DNA from: an uncultured Coriobacteriaceae bacterium
GTDB taxonomy: Bacteria > Actinomycetota > Coriobacteriia > Coriobacteriales > Atopobiaceae
Assembly: GCA_900551595.1 (NCBI GenBank)
Contig: URWR01000071.1
Coordinates: 1 to 7,774 of the forward strand
Length of the DNA stretch: 7,774 bases
Direction: 5' to 3'
Made by a program: the position numbers and the translations under genes. The notes under the pieces are model-generated. The model saw nothing but the letters and a program-made list of their open reading frames with translations. It did not search any database and was not told where the DNA came from. Within the stretch, counting starts at the first letter, position 1. Each line of letters opens with the position of its first letter. This document shows positions 1 through 6,653 of the stretch, piece after piece.

Positions 1-1
1 C

Positions 2-661
2 GATATGACCGCGCAGGATGAAGAAATTGCAGGTGCGGAAGCTGAAGGGTGTGAATTGCTTGAGCTTCATGCACCGCTCGCTATTGAAGCACCTGATGGC
101 TATGTAACTGGTCTTCGCGTACAGCCTCAGATAATCGGCGGTCCTCGTGGTGGGCGTCCAGCTCCTCGTGCCGCGGATGCACCCGAAGAGGTAATTCCTT
201 GCGACCGCGTAGTTGTTGCTATTGGACAAGCTATTGAGTCTGAAGACTTTGCAGCCGCTGGTGTGCCCTGCTCTCGTGGCAAGATTGTGGCAGAAGAGGA
301 TGGTTCCGTACCTGGTTTTGACGGTCTTTTTGCCGGCGGAGATTGCCAGTCCGGTCCTGCTACGGTCATTCGTGCAATTAATGCAGGTAAAGTTGCAGCG
401 GCAAATATTGACCACTATCTCGGGTTTGATCACAAGATTGATAAATTGAGCGTTGAACTTCCACCCGTTCAGTTCAAGGGCAAGCTTGCATGTGCTCGTT
501 GTGAAATGACGACGCGTGAAGCTTCCGATCGTAAGAATGATTGGGAACTGGTCGAAAACGGTCTTACCAAAGAGGAAGCACTTCAAGAGGCTTCAAGATG
601 CCTGAGGTGTGATCATTTCGGATTTGGCGCATTCCGTGGCGGAAGGATTATGCAATGGTAA
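2..661 (+). CDS. GltD-like FAD/NAD(P)-binding oxidoreductase, 3' part only (hydrogenase partner)
   Basis: This is the C-terminal part of a pyridine-nucleotide/FAD oxidoreductase related to the small subunit of glutamate synthase. It probably moves electrons between NAD(P)H and the hydrogenase encoded next. The reading frame is open to the window edge, so the N-terminal FAD domain, and possibly other domains, lie outside; the ATG at 5 is unlikely to be the true start. Numbering from that Met, residues 69-75 (VVVAIGQ) resemble the end of the nucleotide-binding domain. Residues 107-118 (GLFAGGDCQSGP) are the second FAD-contact motif of this family, followed by the usual Ala-rich helix to about 140. 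A C-terminal extension carries two CxxC pairs, C163/C166 and C199/C202, which could bind an Fe-S cluster or metal; this tail (RCLRCDHFGFG) is typical of GltD-like proteins beside hydrogenases. The stop overlaps the hydrogenase start by 7 bases, so the two are probably translated together. The family is clear; the physiological electron donor is not. Confidence 0.85.
   Translation, partial: DMTAQDEEIAGAEAEGCELLELHAPLAIEAPDGYVTGLRVQPQIIGGPRGGRPAPRAADAPEEVIPCDRVVVAIGQAIESEDFAAAGVPCSRGKIVAEEDGSVPGFDGLFAGGDCQSGPATVIRAINAGKVAAANIDHYLGFDHKIDKLSVELPPVQFKGKLACARCEMTTREASDRKNDWELVENGLTKEEALQEASRCLRCDHFGFGAFRGGRIMQW
641..646 (+). promoter_or_regulatory. Ribosome binding site of the hydrogenase gene
   Basis: GGAAGG lies 8 bases before the ATG at 655, inside the last codons of the upstream oxidoreductase gene. 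Its spacing supports the start at 655 and the overlapping ATGGTAA stop/start arrangement. Confidence 0.6.
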
Positions 662-2397
662 AGCTTACGATTGATGGTCGTACCGCCGAGGTTGCAGACC
701 ATACAACTATTTTGGACGCGGCACGCTCTGTGGGCATTAACATTCCAACACTATGCTATTTGCGGGAGCTCAATGAGATTGGCTCATGTCGTGTTTGCGT
801 GGTAGAAATCGAAGGCATCGAACAGCTTGTAGCTGCTTGCAATAACTACGTATTAGACGGAATGGTGGTACATACCAATTCACGTAAGGTGCGCGAGGCT
901 CGCAAACTTAACGTAGAGCTTTTGCTCTCAACGCATGATTCTGAATGCACAAGTTGTGTTCGTTCAGGCAATTGTACGCTGCAAAGCCTTGCAAACGATC
1001 TTGGTATTTATTACCTGGATTATGGCAACAAGCATCTTGTGCATACCCCCTGGGATCGATCTCAGCCACTCATCCGTACGAATTCGAAATGCATTGCCTG
1101 TCATCGCTGCATTCAAGTTTGTGACAAAGTGCAAGACTCTCACGTGTGGGATGTCACCAGTAGAGCAACACATACCGTGGTCAATGTACGCGGCGGTCTT
1201 GATTTTTCCGCAGTGGATTGCACGCTTTGTGGACAGTGCATCACACATTGCCCAACAGGAGCGCTTCGTGAGCGCGATGATACAGAGCGCGTGCTTGATG
1301 CGTTGGCGGATCCTTCTGTGACAGTGGTTGCTCAAATAGCGCCTTCAGTACGCACATCTTGGGGAGAGGGACTTGGCATCCCCAAGGATCAGGCCTCATT
1401 GGGAAAGCTGATACGTGCATTGCGTATGCTGGGCGTAGATTACGTTGTAAATACTGATTTTTCCGCTGACCTCACCATTATGGAGGAGGGAAGCGAACTC
1501 TTAGAGCATCTTGATATATCTCAGCATGGGGGACATCCCATGTTTACCTCTTGTTGCCCGGGATGGGTGCGTTATGTAAAAGCACATTATCCTGAGCTTG
1601 TGGATGATCTTTCGACTTCTAAGTCGCCGCAACAGATGTTCGGCGCCATTCTCAAAACGTATTACGCCGATTATCTCGGTCTTGATCCACATAAGATTTT
1701 CTCGGTATCCATTATGCCGTGCGTGGCTAAGAAGGCTGAGTGTGCGTATCCCAATATGAATGATGCCTGTGGCGATCCCGACGTTGACGTGGTGCTTACT
1801 GTTCGAGAGATTGAACGTCTCATTCGCGCTGATCATCTTGATGTTGCCAACCTTGAAGATGCTCCTTTTGATGATCCTTTGGGAACTGGAACGGGCGCTG
1901 GTGCAATTTTCGGAGCAACCGGTGGTGTTATGGAGGCAGCTCTACGCACTGCCTACCACCTTGTTACGGGAAAAACGCCTGTTGATGATATGTTCCAAGC
2001 AGTACGAGGGTTAGATGGTTGGAAAGAAGCAACCTTTGATTTAGATGGAACGAATGTGCGTGTTGCTGTGGTGAGCGGCTTGGCAAATGCAGGCAAGCTT
2101 TGTGATGCAATACTTGCAGGTACCGTGCATTATGATTTTGTTGAAGTGATGGCCTGCCCCGGTGGTTGTGTTGGCGGCGGCGGTCAGCCCATCCATGATG
2201 GAGATGAGCTTGCCGGTTCGCGCGGACAAGAGCTGTATGGGTTGGATAAAGTAAGCCAATGGCGCAACTCTTACGAGAATCCAAGCATTGTTACGTGTTA
2301 TCGTGAATTCTTAGAGGAGCCACTTTCCGCACGAGCTGAAGAGCTGCTCCACACCAATCACCATGCTTGGTCCATGCCAGGCGAGCTAAGGAGGTAG
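655..2397 (+). CDS. hydA: [FeFe]-hydrogenase, clostridial CpI-like, catalytic subunit
   Basis: This enzyme catalyses reversible H2 formation from protons and electrons, in the cytoplasm (no signal peptide or membrane segment). The 580 residues match the size of CpI-type enzymes. The N-terminal [2Fe-2S] domain has C34, C45, C48 and C62. A His-ligated [4Fe-4S] site follows (H94, C98, C101, C107). A two-cluster ferredoxin domain has C146/C149/C152/C156 and C189/C192/C195/C199. The H-cluster domain has all three signatures: TSCCPGW at 298-304 (C300 the presumed proton-relay Cys, C301 a ligand), MPCVAKKAE at 354-362 (C356), and MACPGGCVGGGGQP at 499-512 (C501 and C505 as ligands). The C-terminal small-subunit-like region (ENPSIVTCY, LLHTNHH) is intact, so the enzyme looks functional. 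It overlaps the GltD-like gene upstream, and its last codons carry the ribosome binding site of the next gene. The HydEFG maturases it needs are not in the window. The GltD-like partner suggests the glutamate-synthase-linked group A subtype (A2 in the HydDB scheme); that subtype is inference. Confidence 0.96.
   Translation: MVKLTIDGRTAEVADHTTILDAARSVGINIPTLCYLRELNEIGSCRVCVVEIEGIEQLVAACNNYVLDGMVVHTNSRKVREARKLNVELLLSTHDSECTSCVRSGNCTLQSLANDLGIYYLDYGNKHLVHTPWDRSQPLIRTNSKCIACHRCIQVCDKVQDSHVWDVTSRATHTVVNVRGGLDFSAVDCTLCGQCITHCPTGALRERDDTERVLDALADPSVTVVAQIAPSVRTSWGEGLGIPKDQASLGKLIRALRMLGVDYVVNTDFSADLTIMEEGSELLEHLDISQHGGHPMFTSCCPGWVRYVKAHYPELVDDLSTSKSPQQMFGAILKTYYADYLGLDPHKIFSVSIMPCVAKKAECAYPNMNDACGDPDVDVVLTVREIERLIRADHLDVANLEDAPFDDPLGTGTGAGAIFGATGGVMEAALRTAYHLVTGKTPVDDMFQAVRGLDGWKEATFDLDGTNVRVAVVSGLANAGKLCDAILAGTVHYDFVEVMACPGGCVGGGGQPIHDGDELAGSRGQELYGLDKVSQWRNSYENPSIVTCYREFLEEPLSARAEELLHTNHHAWSMPGELRR
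2388..2394 (+). promoter_or_regulatory. Shine-Dalgarno of the lipoprotein gene, embedded in the end of hydA
   Basis: AAGGAGG is a near-perfect ribosome binding site 10 bases before the ATG at 2405. It forms the last codons of hydA (AGG AGG, then TAG). Ribosomes finishing hydA would therefore pass over the initiation site of the next gene, which favours translational coupling and fixes the start at 2405. Confidence 0.8.
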
Positions 2398-2404
2398 GCT
2401 TCTT

Positions 2405-3424
2405 ATGAAAAGAAGAAGATTTCTTTCGATAACAGCGCTTATTTGTGCGCTGAGTTGTGTTTTGGCGCTATTTGGCTGTTCTGATCAAACAAATTCTACG
2501 GAAGATACCTCTACACAATCGGCGACTGCTGATCCTGTAACTGTGCGTGTGGGATCGCTTTCTGGACCGACCACTATTGGCATGGTTTCCTTTATGGAAA
2601 AAGCCGATGCGCATGAGACAAACAATACGTATGAATTTACCGTTTCTGGTGCTGCTGACGAGATTGTTCCGTCTTTGATTAATGGCGATCTGGATATTGC
2701 ACTTGTACCTGCCAACGTTGCCGCAACTGTCTACAACAAGACCGATGGTGGGGTAAGTGTTATCGACATCAATACGCTCGGTGTTCTCTATGTAGTAACT
2801 GCTGATGATTCGATTAAGACCTTTGATGATTTAGCAGGTAAAACTATTTATATGACCGGTAGGGGACAAACTCCTGAGTATGTCATGAACTTCTTGCTCA
2901 GCAAGGCCGATATTAAAGATCAGGTAACGATTGAGTATAAGAGTGAGGCAACCGAAGTAGTTTCTGCACTTGCTGCTGATCCAAATGCCATTGCAGTGCT
3001 TCCTCAGCCCTATGCAACTGTTGCACAGTCACGTGTTAAGGATCTTCAGGCTGTGATTGATCTCAATGACGTGTGGGATACCTATGCTGGCGACGGTGGC
3101 CGTTTGGTAACTGGCGTAACCGTTGTGCGCAATGATTTTCTTAAGGATCATCCAGAAGCCGTCCAGGAATTCCTTGATGGTCAGTCTGAATCTGTGAAGA
3201 CGGTCAACAGCGATCCTTCTGCTGCGGCTGAGCTCGTTGTCAAGCGTGGCATTATTGATAATGCTGATGTCGCAGCTGAGGCAATTCCTGGATGCAGCCT
3301 TGTTTGCATCACAGGTTCTGAGATGCAAGATGCTCTTTCTGGTTATCTGAAAGTTCTCTATGATGCCGATCCAACTTCTGTTGGTGGCGCTCTTCCTGGA
3401 GATGATTTCTACTGGCTCGGGTAA
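2405..3424 (+). CDS. ABC transporter substrate-binding lipoprotein, NitT/TauT (SsuA/ThiY-like) type
   Basis: This is an extracytoplasmic solute-binding protein anchored by lipid to the outer face of the membrane, feeding the fused transporter encoded next. The first 25 residues are a lipoprotein signal: basic MKRRRF, a hydrophobic core, then the lipobox LFGC with C25 as the lipidated residue. A Ser/Thr/Asp-rich linker (about 26-42) follows. The mature part has the layout of type II binding proteins of the nitrate/sulfonate/taurine/pyrimidine-precursor class: a first strand RVGSL with a short GPT segment (about 48-56), GDLDIALVPAN at 94-104, a hinge near TFDDLAGKTI (139-148), a second lobe with ALAADPNAIAVLPQPY (188-203), and a return through TGVTVVRNDFL (236-246). 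At 339 residues it is of normal length. The substrate cannot be deduced; sulfonates, pyrimidine or thiamine precursors and aromatic acids are all possible for this fold. It lies 7 bases after hydA and 29 bases before the transporter gene. RRRFL also loosely resembles a Tat motif. Confidence 0.85.
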   Translation: MKRRRFLSITALICALSCVLALFGCSDQTNSTEDTSTQSATADPVTVRVGSLSGPTTIGMVSFMEKADAHETNNTYEFTVSGAADEIVPSLINGDLDIALVPANVAATVYNKTDGGVSVIDINTLGVLYVVTADDSIKTFDDLAGKTIYMTGRGQTPEYVMNFLLSKADIKDQVTIEYKSEATEVVSALAADPNAIAVLPQPYATVAQSRVKDLQAVIDLNDVWDTYAGDGGRLVTGVTVVRNDFLKDHPEAVQEFLDGQSESVKTVNSDPSAAAELVVKRGIIDNADVAAEAIPGCSLVCITGSEMQDALSGYLKVLYDADPTSVGGALPGDDFYWLG

Positions 3425-3453
3425 GTCCAGAGCATTCGTTTTCTTCTCGACGG

Positions 3454-4845
3454 ATGGGTCAGAACAGAGGGCTTTATAAGCCCTCTGTTCGTGCTGTTCG
3501 TCGTTTTTTTGTCATACTTCTTTGGATTGTGGTATGGCAACTTGCGAGTATGGCCATTGGCACAGACCTTCTTTTAGCAGGGCCAATCTCTACATTTACA
3601 GCTCTCGTGCGCGATGTTGTTGAGCCAGCATTTCTTTCTACTGTTGGTTTTACTCTTACGCGTGTGATGAGTGGCTTTATATTGGCGTTTATCCTTGCTC
3701 TTGTTTTAGGAATACTTTCTGCTTCTTTTTCGGCGGTCTATGAGTTTATAGCTCCTGTGCTGTCAGCTATGAAAAGTGTCCCGGTGGCCTGCATAGTTGT
3801 TTTACTGTTAATTTGGATTGGCTCTCGTAATGTGAGCTTTGTGGCAGTGATTTTTGTAGCACTACCTGCACTTTATTTCTCGGTAACTGAAGCTTGCTCA
3901 GCTCGTGATACTTCATTTGATGCACTTTTAAAAACACTGAGGGTTTCTCGTATACGTCGTTGGCTTGCAACCACGTGGCCTGACCTGGTTCCTTTCTTGA
4001 TTGCTTCAGGAAAAACCTGTGTTGGTATGAGTTGGAAAGCTGGTGTCGCTGCTGAGCTGATTGGCATCCCGCAAGGAAGTATGGGAGATAGGGTATATCA
4101 AGCAAAGTTATTGTTTGATACAGCGGACCTCTTTGCTTGGACAATTGTGGTAGTGCTTCTTGCCTGGGCTTCTGAACGTCTCTTTTTATGGTTGCTTGCT
4201 TCTTCTCGTACATGGGCGCTCAATGCTGCATGTCTATCACGTCCTGGGGATTCTCAGAAGGTTAGCAAGGCAGCTGAAATTGCTCTTCATGAAGTGACAG
4301 TTTCCTTTGGAGAGCTGTTGGTTGGCCCCTTTGAGGTTAATGCTCCTGCAGGATCAAGAATGGTGTTTACCGATCCTTCTGGTGCAGGAAAAACAACAGC
4401 ACTTCGAATACTTCTTGGCTTTGAACGTGCTTATGATGGCGAAGTTTTACGGCCAAAATCTCCGAGCTGTATGTTTCAAACCACAAAACTTGTTGAGGAT
4501 ATGAGTGCGGAGGCAAATCTTGTATTAGCCTGTGATGGTCTATTGTCTTACTCCGATTCCCAAGCACTCCTTTTAGAGTTATTGCCCGCATCGGCGCTTG
4601 ATCGTCCCGTAAGAGAGCTTTCAGGCGGTATGAGACGACGTGTTGAGCTTGCGCGGGCACTTGCTGTGTCGAGTGATGCTGTGTTGCTTGATGAGCCCTT
4701 TTCATCCCTTGATGATCTTACGCGCAAAAATGCCTGTGAATTTGTATTACGTCATTTACAGGGAAGAACATTACTTGTTGCCTCACATGATGAGGGGATA
4801 GCAGCGCTTCTTAAGGCTTATGAAGAACATGTTCTAGCATCCTGA
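3454..4845 (+). CDS. Fused ABC transporter permease-ATPase, NitT/TauT (SsuC-SsuB-like) type
   Basis: One 463-residue protein joins an inner-membrane permease (about 1-250) to a nucleotide-binding domain (about 275-463); these are normally two genes in this family. Permease: hydrophobic segments near 18-36, 70-92, 96-120, 126-146 and 226-248, and the cytoplasmic EAA coupling loop at 146-181 (EACSARDTSF onward to PDLVP). ATPase: Walker A DPSGAGKTT at 307-315, Q-loop Q342, signature LSGGM at 389-393, Walker B AVLLDEP at 409-415 with catalytic E414, D-loop SSLD at 417-420, switch H445. The first Gly of Walker A is replaced by D307; Lys313 and Thr314 are kept. The ATPase part is short (about 190 residues), with a reduced helical region and tail. 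Two copies would build the full transporter. The ATG at 3454 has no good Shine-Dalgarno, but the next in-frame Met (residue 33) would remove the first membrane helix, so 3454 is the best choice. A perfect hairpin covers codons 3-13. Confidence 0.85.
   Translation: MGQNRGLYKPSVRAVRRFFVILLWIVVWQLASMAIGTDLLLAGPISTFTALVRDVVEPAFLSTVGFTLTRVMSGFILAFILALVLGILSASFSAVYEFIAPVLSAMKSVPVACIVVLLLIWIGSRNVSFVAVIFVALPALYFSVTEACSARDTSFDALLKTLRVSRIRRWLATTWPDLVPFLIASGKTCVGMSWKAGVAAELIGIPQGSMGDRVYQAKLLFDTADLFAWTIVVVLLAWASERLFLWLLASSRTWALNAACLSRPGDSQKVSKAAEIALHEVTVSFGELLVGPFEVNAPAGSRMVFTDPSGAGKTTALRILLGFERAYDGEVLRPKSPSCMFQTTKLVEDMSAEANLVLACDGLLSYSDSQALLLELLPASALDRPVRELSGGMRRRVELARALAVSSDAVLLDEPFSSLDDLTRKNACEFVLRHLQGRTLLVASHDEGIAALLKAYEEHVLAS
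3462..3490 (+). repeat. Perfect 13-bp inverted repeat (hairpin) at the start of the fused transporter gene
   Basis: GAACAGAGGGCTT (3462-3474) and AAGCCCTCTGTTC (3478-3490) are perfect reverse complements around a 3-base loop, TAT. The hairpin begins 8 bases after the A of the putative ATG at 3454 and lies in codons 3-13. A run of seven T occurs at 3504-3510, but 13 bases after the stem, so this is not a standard intrinsic terminator. Possible roles are a stability or translation brake that lowers transporter output relative to the binding protein, or a protein-binding operator. The structure is certain from sequence; the role is inference. Confidence 0.75.
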
Positions 4846-4848
4846 AAT

Positions 4849-4937
4849 TTTTCTGTCGTTTTTGTTGAGGATACCGTTCGCCGAGTTGGGTGGTCTTATC
4901 CGTCTAATTGGGGGATGATTCCCTAGGGGATTTTCTC
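4849..4937 (+). other. Non-coding upstream part of the pckA leader
   Basis: This is the gap between the transporter stop (part of 4843-4845) and the pckA leader hairpin. It should hold the pckA promoter if pckA has its own, but I see no convincing -35/-10 pair. TCTAAT at 4903-4908 resembles a -10 box, yet nothing like TTGACA lies 16-18 bases upstream. CCCTAGGG at 4921-4928 is an 8-base palindrome in a G-rich context (GGGGGAT before, GGGGATT overlapping its end) and could be part of an operator. GGATA (4869-4873) can pair with TATCC (4897-4901). None of these is strong enough to name. Confidence 0.35.
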
Positions 4938-4967
4938 GCACGAGAGCTGTTTTCGTGCCTGTTTTTT
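4938..4967 (+). terminator. Terminator-like hairpin with T-run in the pckA leader
   Basis: GCACGA (4938-4943) pairs with TCGTGC (4953-4958), extendable inward by A-T and G-T pairs to a CTG loop at 4947-4949. Six T follow at 4962-4967 after a 3-base CTG gap. It may end the hydrogenase/transporter transcript. It sits only 28 bases before the pckA ATG, leaving no room for a promoter in between. Any pckA transcript must therefore start upstream and cross this hairpin, which makes an attenuator role plausible. The stem is short, so confidence is moderate. Confidence 0.5.
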
Positions 4968-4978
4968 GGACAGCCCTC
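4942..4978 (+). promoter_or_regulatory. Possible alternative (antiterminator-like) hairpin in the pckA leader
   Basis: GAGAGCTGT (4942-4950) can pair with ACAGCCCTC (4970-4978) in 8 of 9 positions (one A-C mismatch), with G-T pairs possible inside. It uses the 5' half of the terminator-like hairpin and loops out the T-run, so the two folds exclude each other. CTGT at 4959-4962 can also pair with ACAG at 4970-4973, so the true fold is uncertain. No known riboswitch or T-box consensus is recognised. This is a structural suggestion only. Confidence 0.3.
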
Positions 4979-4983
4979 AAAGC

Positions 4984-4991
4984 AAAGGAGG
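4984..4991 (+). promoter_or_regulatory. Shine-Dalgarno of pckA
   Basis: AAAGGAGG lies 4 bases before the ATG at 4996. The spacing is a little short, but the match is excellent. It decides the start: the longer in-frame option, a TTG at 4966, lies inside the T-run of the leader hairpin and has no ribosome binding site. Confidence 0.8.
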
Positions 4992-4995
4992 TTTC

Positions 4996-6609
4996 ATGGT
5001 TCAGGATGATTTTGCGCGGCTTGGTCTTGCCTATGACGACAGTCGTATAAAGCTCAATCTCAGCACCGCACTGCTTGTTGAAGAGGCTATTCGTAGAGGG
5101 GAAGGTGTTCTTTCAGATACCGGATCCCTCTGCGTAACTACAGGCAAATATACCGGCAGGTCTCCACGCGATCGTTTTATTGTTGATACGTCCGATGTAC
5201 ACGATAAGATCGCTTGGGGCAGTGTAAATGTTCCCTTATCAAAAGAGCATTACGAGAAGATAAAGGAAGATACTGTCGCATATCTTAACGATCATGATCT
5301 GTTTGTGATGCAAACAGTTGCAGGCGCGGATCGTCGTTATTCTCGCAACTTTGAGATTGTGTGCGAGCTTGCAAGTCAGGCGCTTTTTGTTCATCAGCTG
5401 CTTGTGCGTCCAATGCCTGCGGAACTGTCACGCTATGCACCTAATTTCATGGTGCTTGCTGCCCCCGGTTTTAAATGTGACCCCGCTATTCATGGGACAA
5501 ATTCTGAAGCTGCGGTAGTTATCAACTTTGAGGATCGCACTATTTTGGTATGTGGTACCTCGTATTCTGGTGAGATTAAGAAGTCCATTTTCTCCGCTAT
5601 GAACTACTTGTTGCCGGTGGAAGATAACGTTTTACCCATGCATTGCTCATGCAATATGAATCCGCGTTCCAAAGGAACAACAGTATTGTTTGGTCTTTCT
5701 GGAACGGGAAAAACAACCCTTTCGGCTGCTCCTGGTCGCAATCTTATTGGCGATGACGAACACGGTTGGGCCGATGATGGCGTGTTCAACATTGAGGGCG
5801 GCTGCTATGCCAAGACTATCAATATCACACCGGAGACTGAGCCCCAGATTTACAATGCCATACGTTTTGGATCCGTTTCTGAGAATGTAGTGCTCGATCC
5901 CCAGACGCGCATCCCCGACTTTGACGATGTTTCCATCACTGAGAATGGTCGTGTGGCATATCCAGTTGAATTTATTCCCGATGCTGTGGTTGATGGTGTG
6001 GCTACGCGCGTCCCCGACGTAGTTATCTTTCTTACCGCAGATGCATTTGGTGTATTGCCGCCTATTGCCAAACTTTCAACCAATGCAGCTATGTATCACT
6101 TCATAACTGGTTTTACCTCTAAGGTTGCTGGTACCGAGCGTGGTATTACTGAGCCTCAGCCCACCTTCTCTTCACTGTTTGGTGAGCCGTTTATGCCTCT
6201 GGATCCCAATGTATATGCCAAGATGCTTGGTGAGCGCATCGAGAAAGGTGGAACACGAGTTTATCTCGTCAATACCGGCTGGACTGGTGGACCTTATGGC
6301 GTTGGTCACCGTATGAAGCTTTCGCTTACCCGTAAAATGGTAAATGCAGCCATGTCGGGTGTTTTAGAGGCGAGTGGCTACTGGCATGAGCAGCGCTTTA
6401 ATCTTGAGATCCCCAACCTCTGTCTTGGTGTATCACGTAAACTGCTCAATCCACGTAATACGTGGGCTGATAAAGCTGCTTATGATGAGCAGGCAGAGCG
6501 TCTTGCTACCATGTTTGAAGAAAATGCCCGTGTGAACCACCCAGACATGGCAGAAGAGGTGAGAGCGGCAGGTCCGCATCCTCTGGGCGGCAAGAAAAAG
6601 CGTGGTTAA
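4996..6609 (+). CDS. pckA: Phosphoenolpyruvate carboxykinase (ATP)
   Basis: This cytoplasmic enzyme interconverts oxaloacetate + ATP with PEP + CO2 + ADP. In a fermenting anaerobe it may serve gluconeogenesis or run in the carboxylating, ATP-gaining direction; the sequence does not say which. From the ATG at 4996 it has 537 residues, normal for the ATP-dependent family. Visible motifs are TGRSPRDRF at 53-61 (substrate-binding Arg), GEIKKSIFS at 192-200 and MHCSCN at 215-220 (metal-ligand Lys and His region), the kinase-type P-loop GLSGTGKTT at 233-241, the metal/nucleotide motif LIGDDEHGW at 250-258 with adjacent Asp residues, EGGCYAKT at 267-274, and GGPYGVGHRM at 431-440. It is not the GTP-dependent type. 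MHCSCN has Cys where many homologues have Ala, a minor variation. It follows a structured leader and is probably co-transcribed with the small gene 44 bases downstream, since no terminator lies between them. Confidence 0.97.
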   Translation: MVQDDFARLGLAYDDSRIKLNLSTALLVEEAIRRGEGVLSDTGSLCVTTGKYTGRSPRDRFIVDTSDVHDKIAWGSVNVPLSKEHYEKIKEDTVAYLNDHDLFVMQTVAGADRRYSRNFEIVCELASQALFVHQLLVRPMPAELSRYAPNFMVLAAPGFKCDPAIHGTNSEAAVVINFEDRTILVCGTSYSGEIKKSIFSAMNYLLPVEDNVLPMHCSCNMNPRSKGTTVLFGLSGTGKTTLSAAPGRNLIGDDEHGWADDGVFNIEGGCYAKTINITPETEPQIYNAIRFGSVSENVVLDPQTRIPDFDDVSITENGRVAYPVEFIPDAVVDGVATRVPDVVIFLTADAFGVLPPIAKLSTNAAMYHFITGFTSKVAGTERGITEPQPTFSSLFGEPFMPLDPNVYAKMLGERIEKGGTRVYLVNTGWTGGPYGVGHRMKLSLTRKMVNAAMSGVLEASGYWHEQRFNLEIPNLCLGVSRKLLNPRNTWADKAAYDEQAERLATMFEENARVNHPDMAEEVRAAGPHPLGGKKKRG

Positions 6610-6653
6610 GCTCATGTGGTAACAAGCTGTGTTGAATAGGGTAGTGGTGTGGC

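Noticed and set aside
581..598. Direct repeat CTTCAAGA spaced by GG
   Set aside because: Only two 8-base copies within codons for a conserved helix (ALQEASR); explained by coding sequence.
3767..4213. Minus-strand open frame of 148 codons inside the transporter gene
   Set aside because: It overlaps the conserved permease domain on the opposite strand, and its product has no recognisable domain or low-complexity sense; a shadow frame.
4824..4835. Perfect 12-base palindrome AGAACATGTTCT near the end of the transporter gene
   Set aside because: It lies in coding sequence (codons for Glu-Glu-His-Val-Leu), would form only a 4-bp stem as RNA, and no second copy was seen. Probably chance; not called as a terminator or operator.
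4903..4908. TCTAAT as a -10 box for pckA
   Set aside because: No acceptable -35 element lies 16-18 bases upstream; the match alone is too weak to call a promoter.
4966..4995. Longer pckA start at the TTG at 4966 (10 extra residues)
   Set aside because: The codon sits in the T-run of the leader hairpin and has no ribosome binding site, whereas the ATG at 4996 has AAAGGAGG in front and gives a protein of normal family length.
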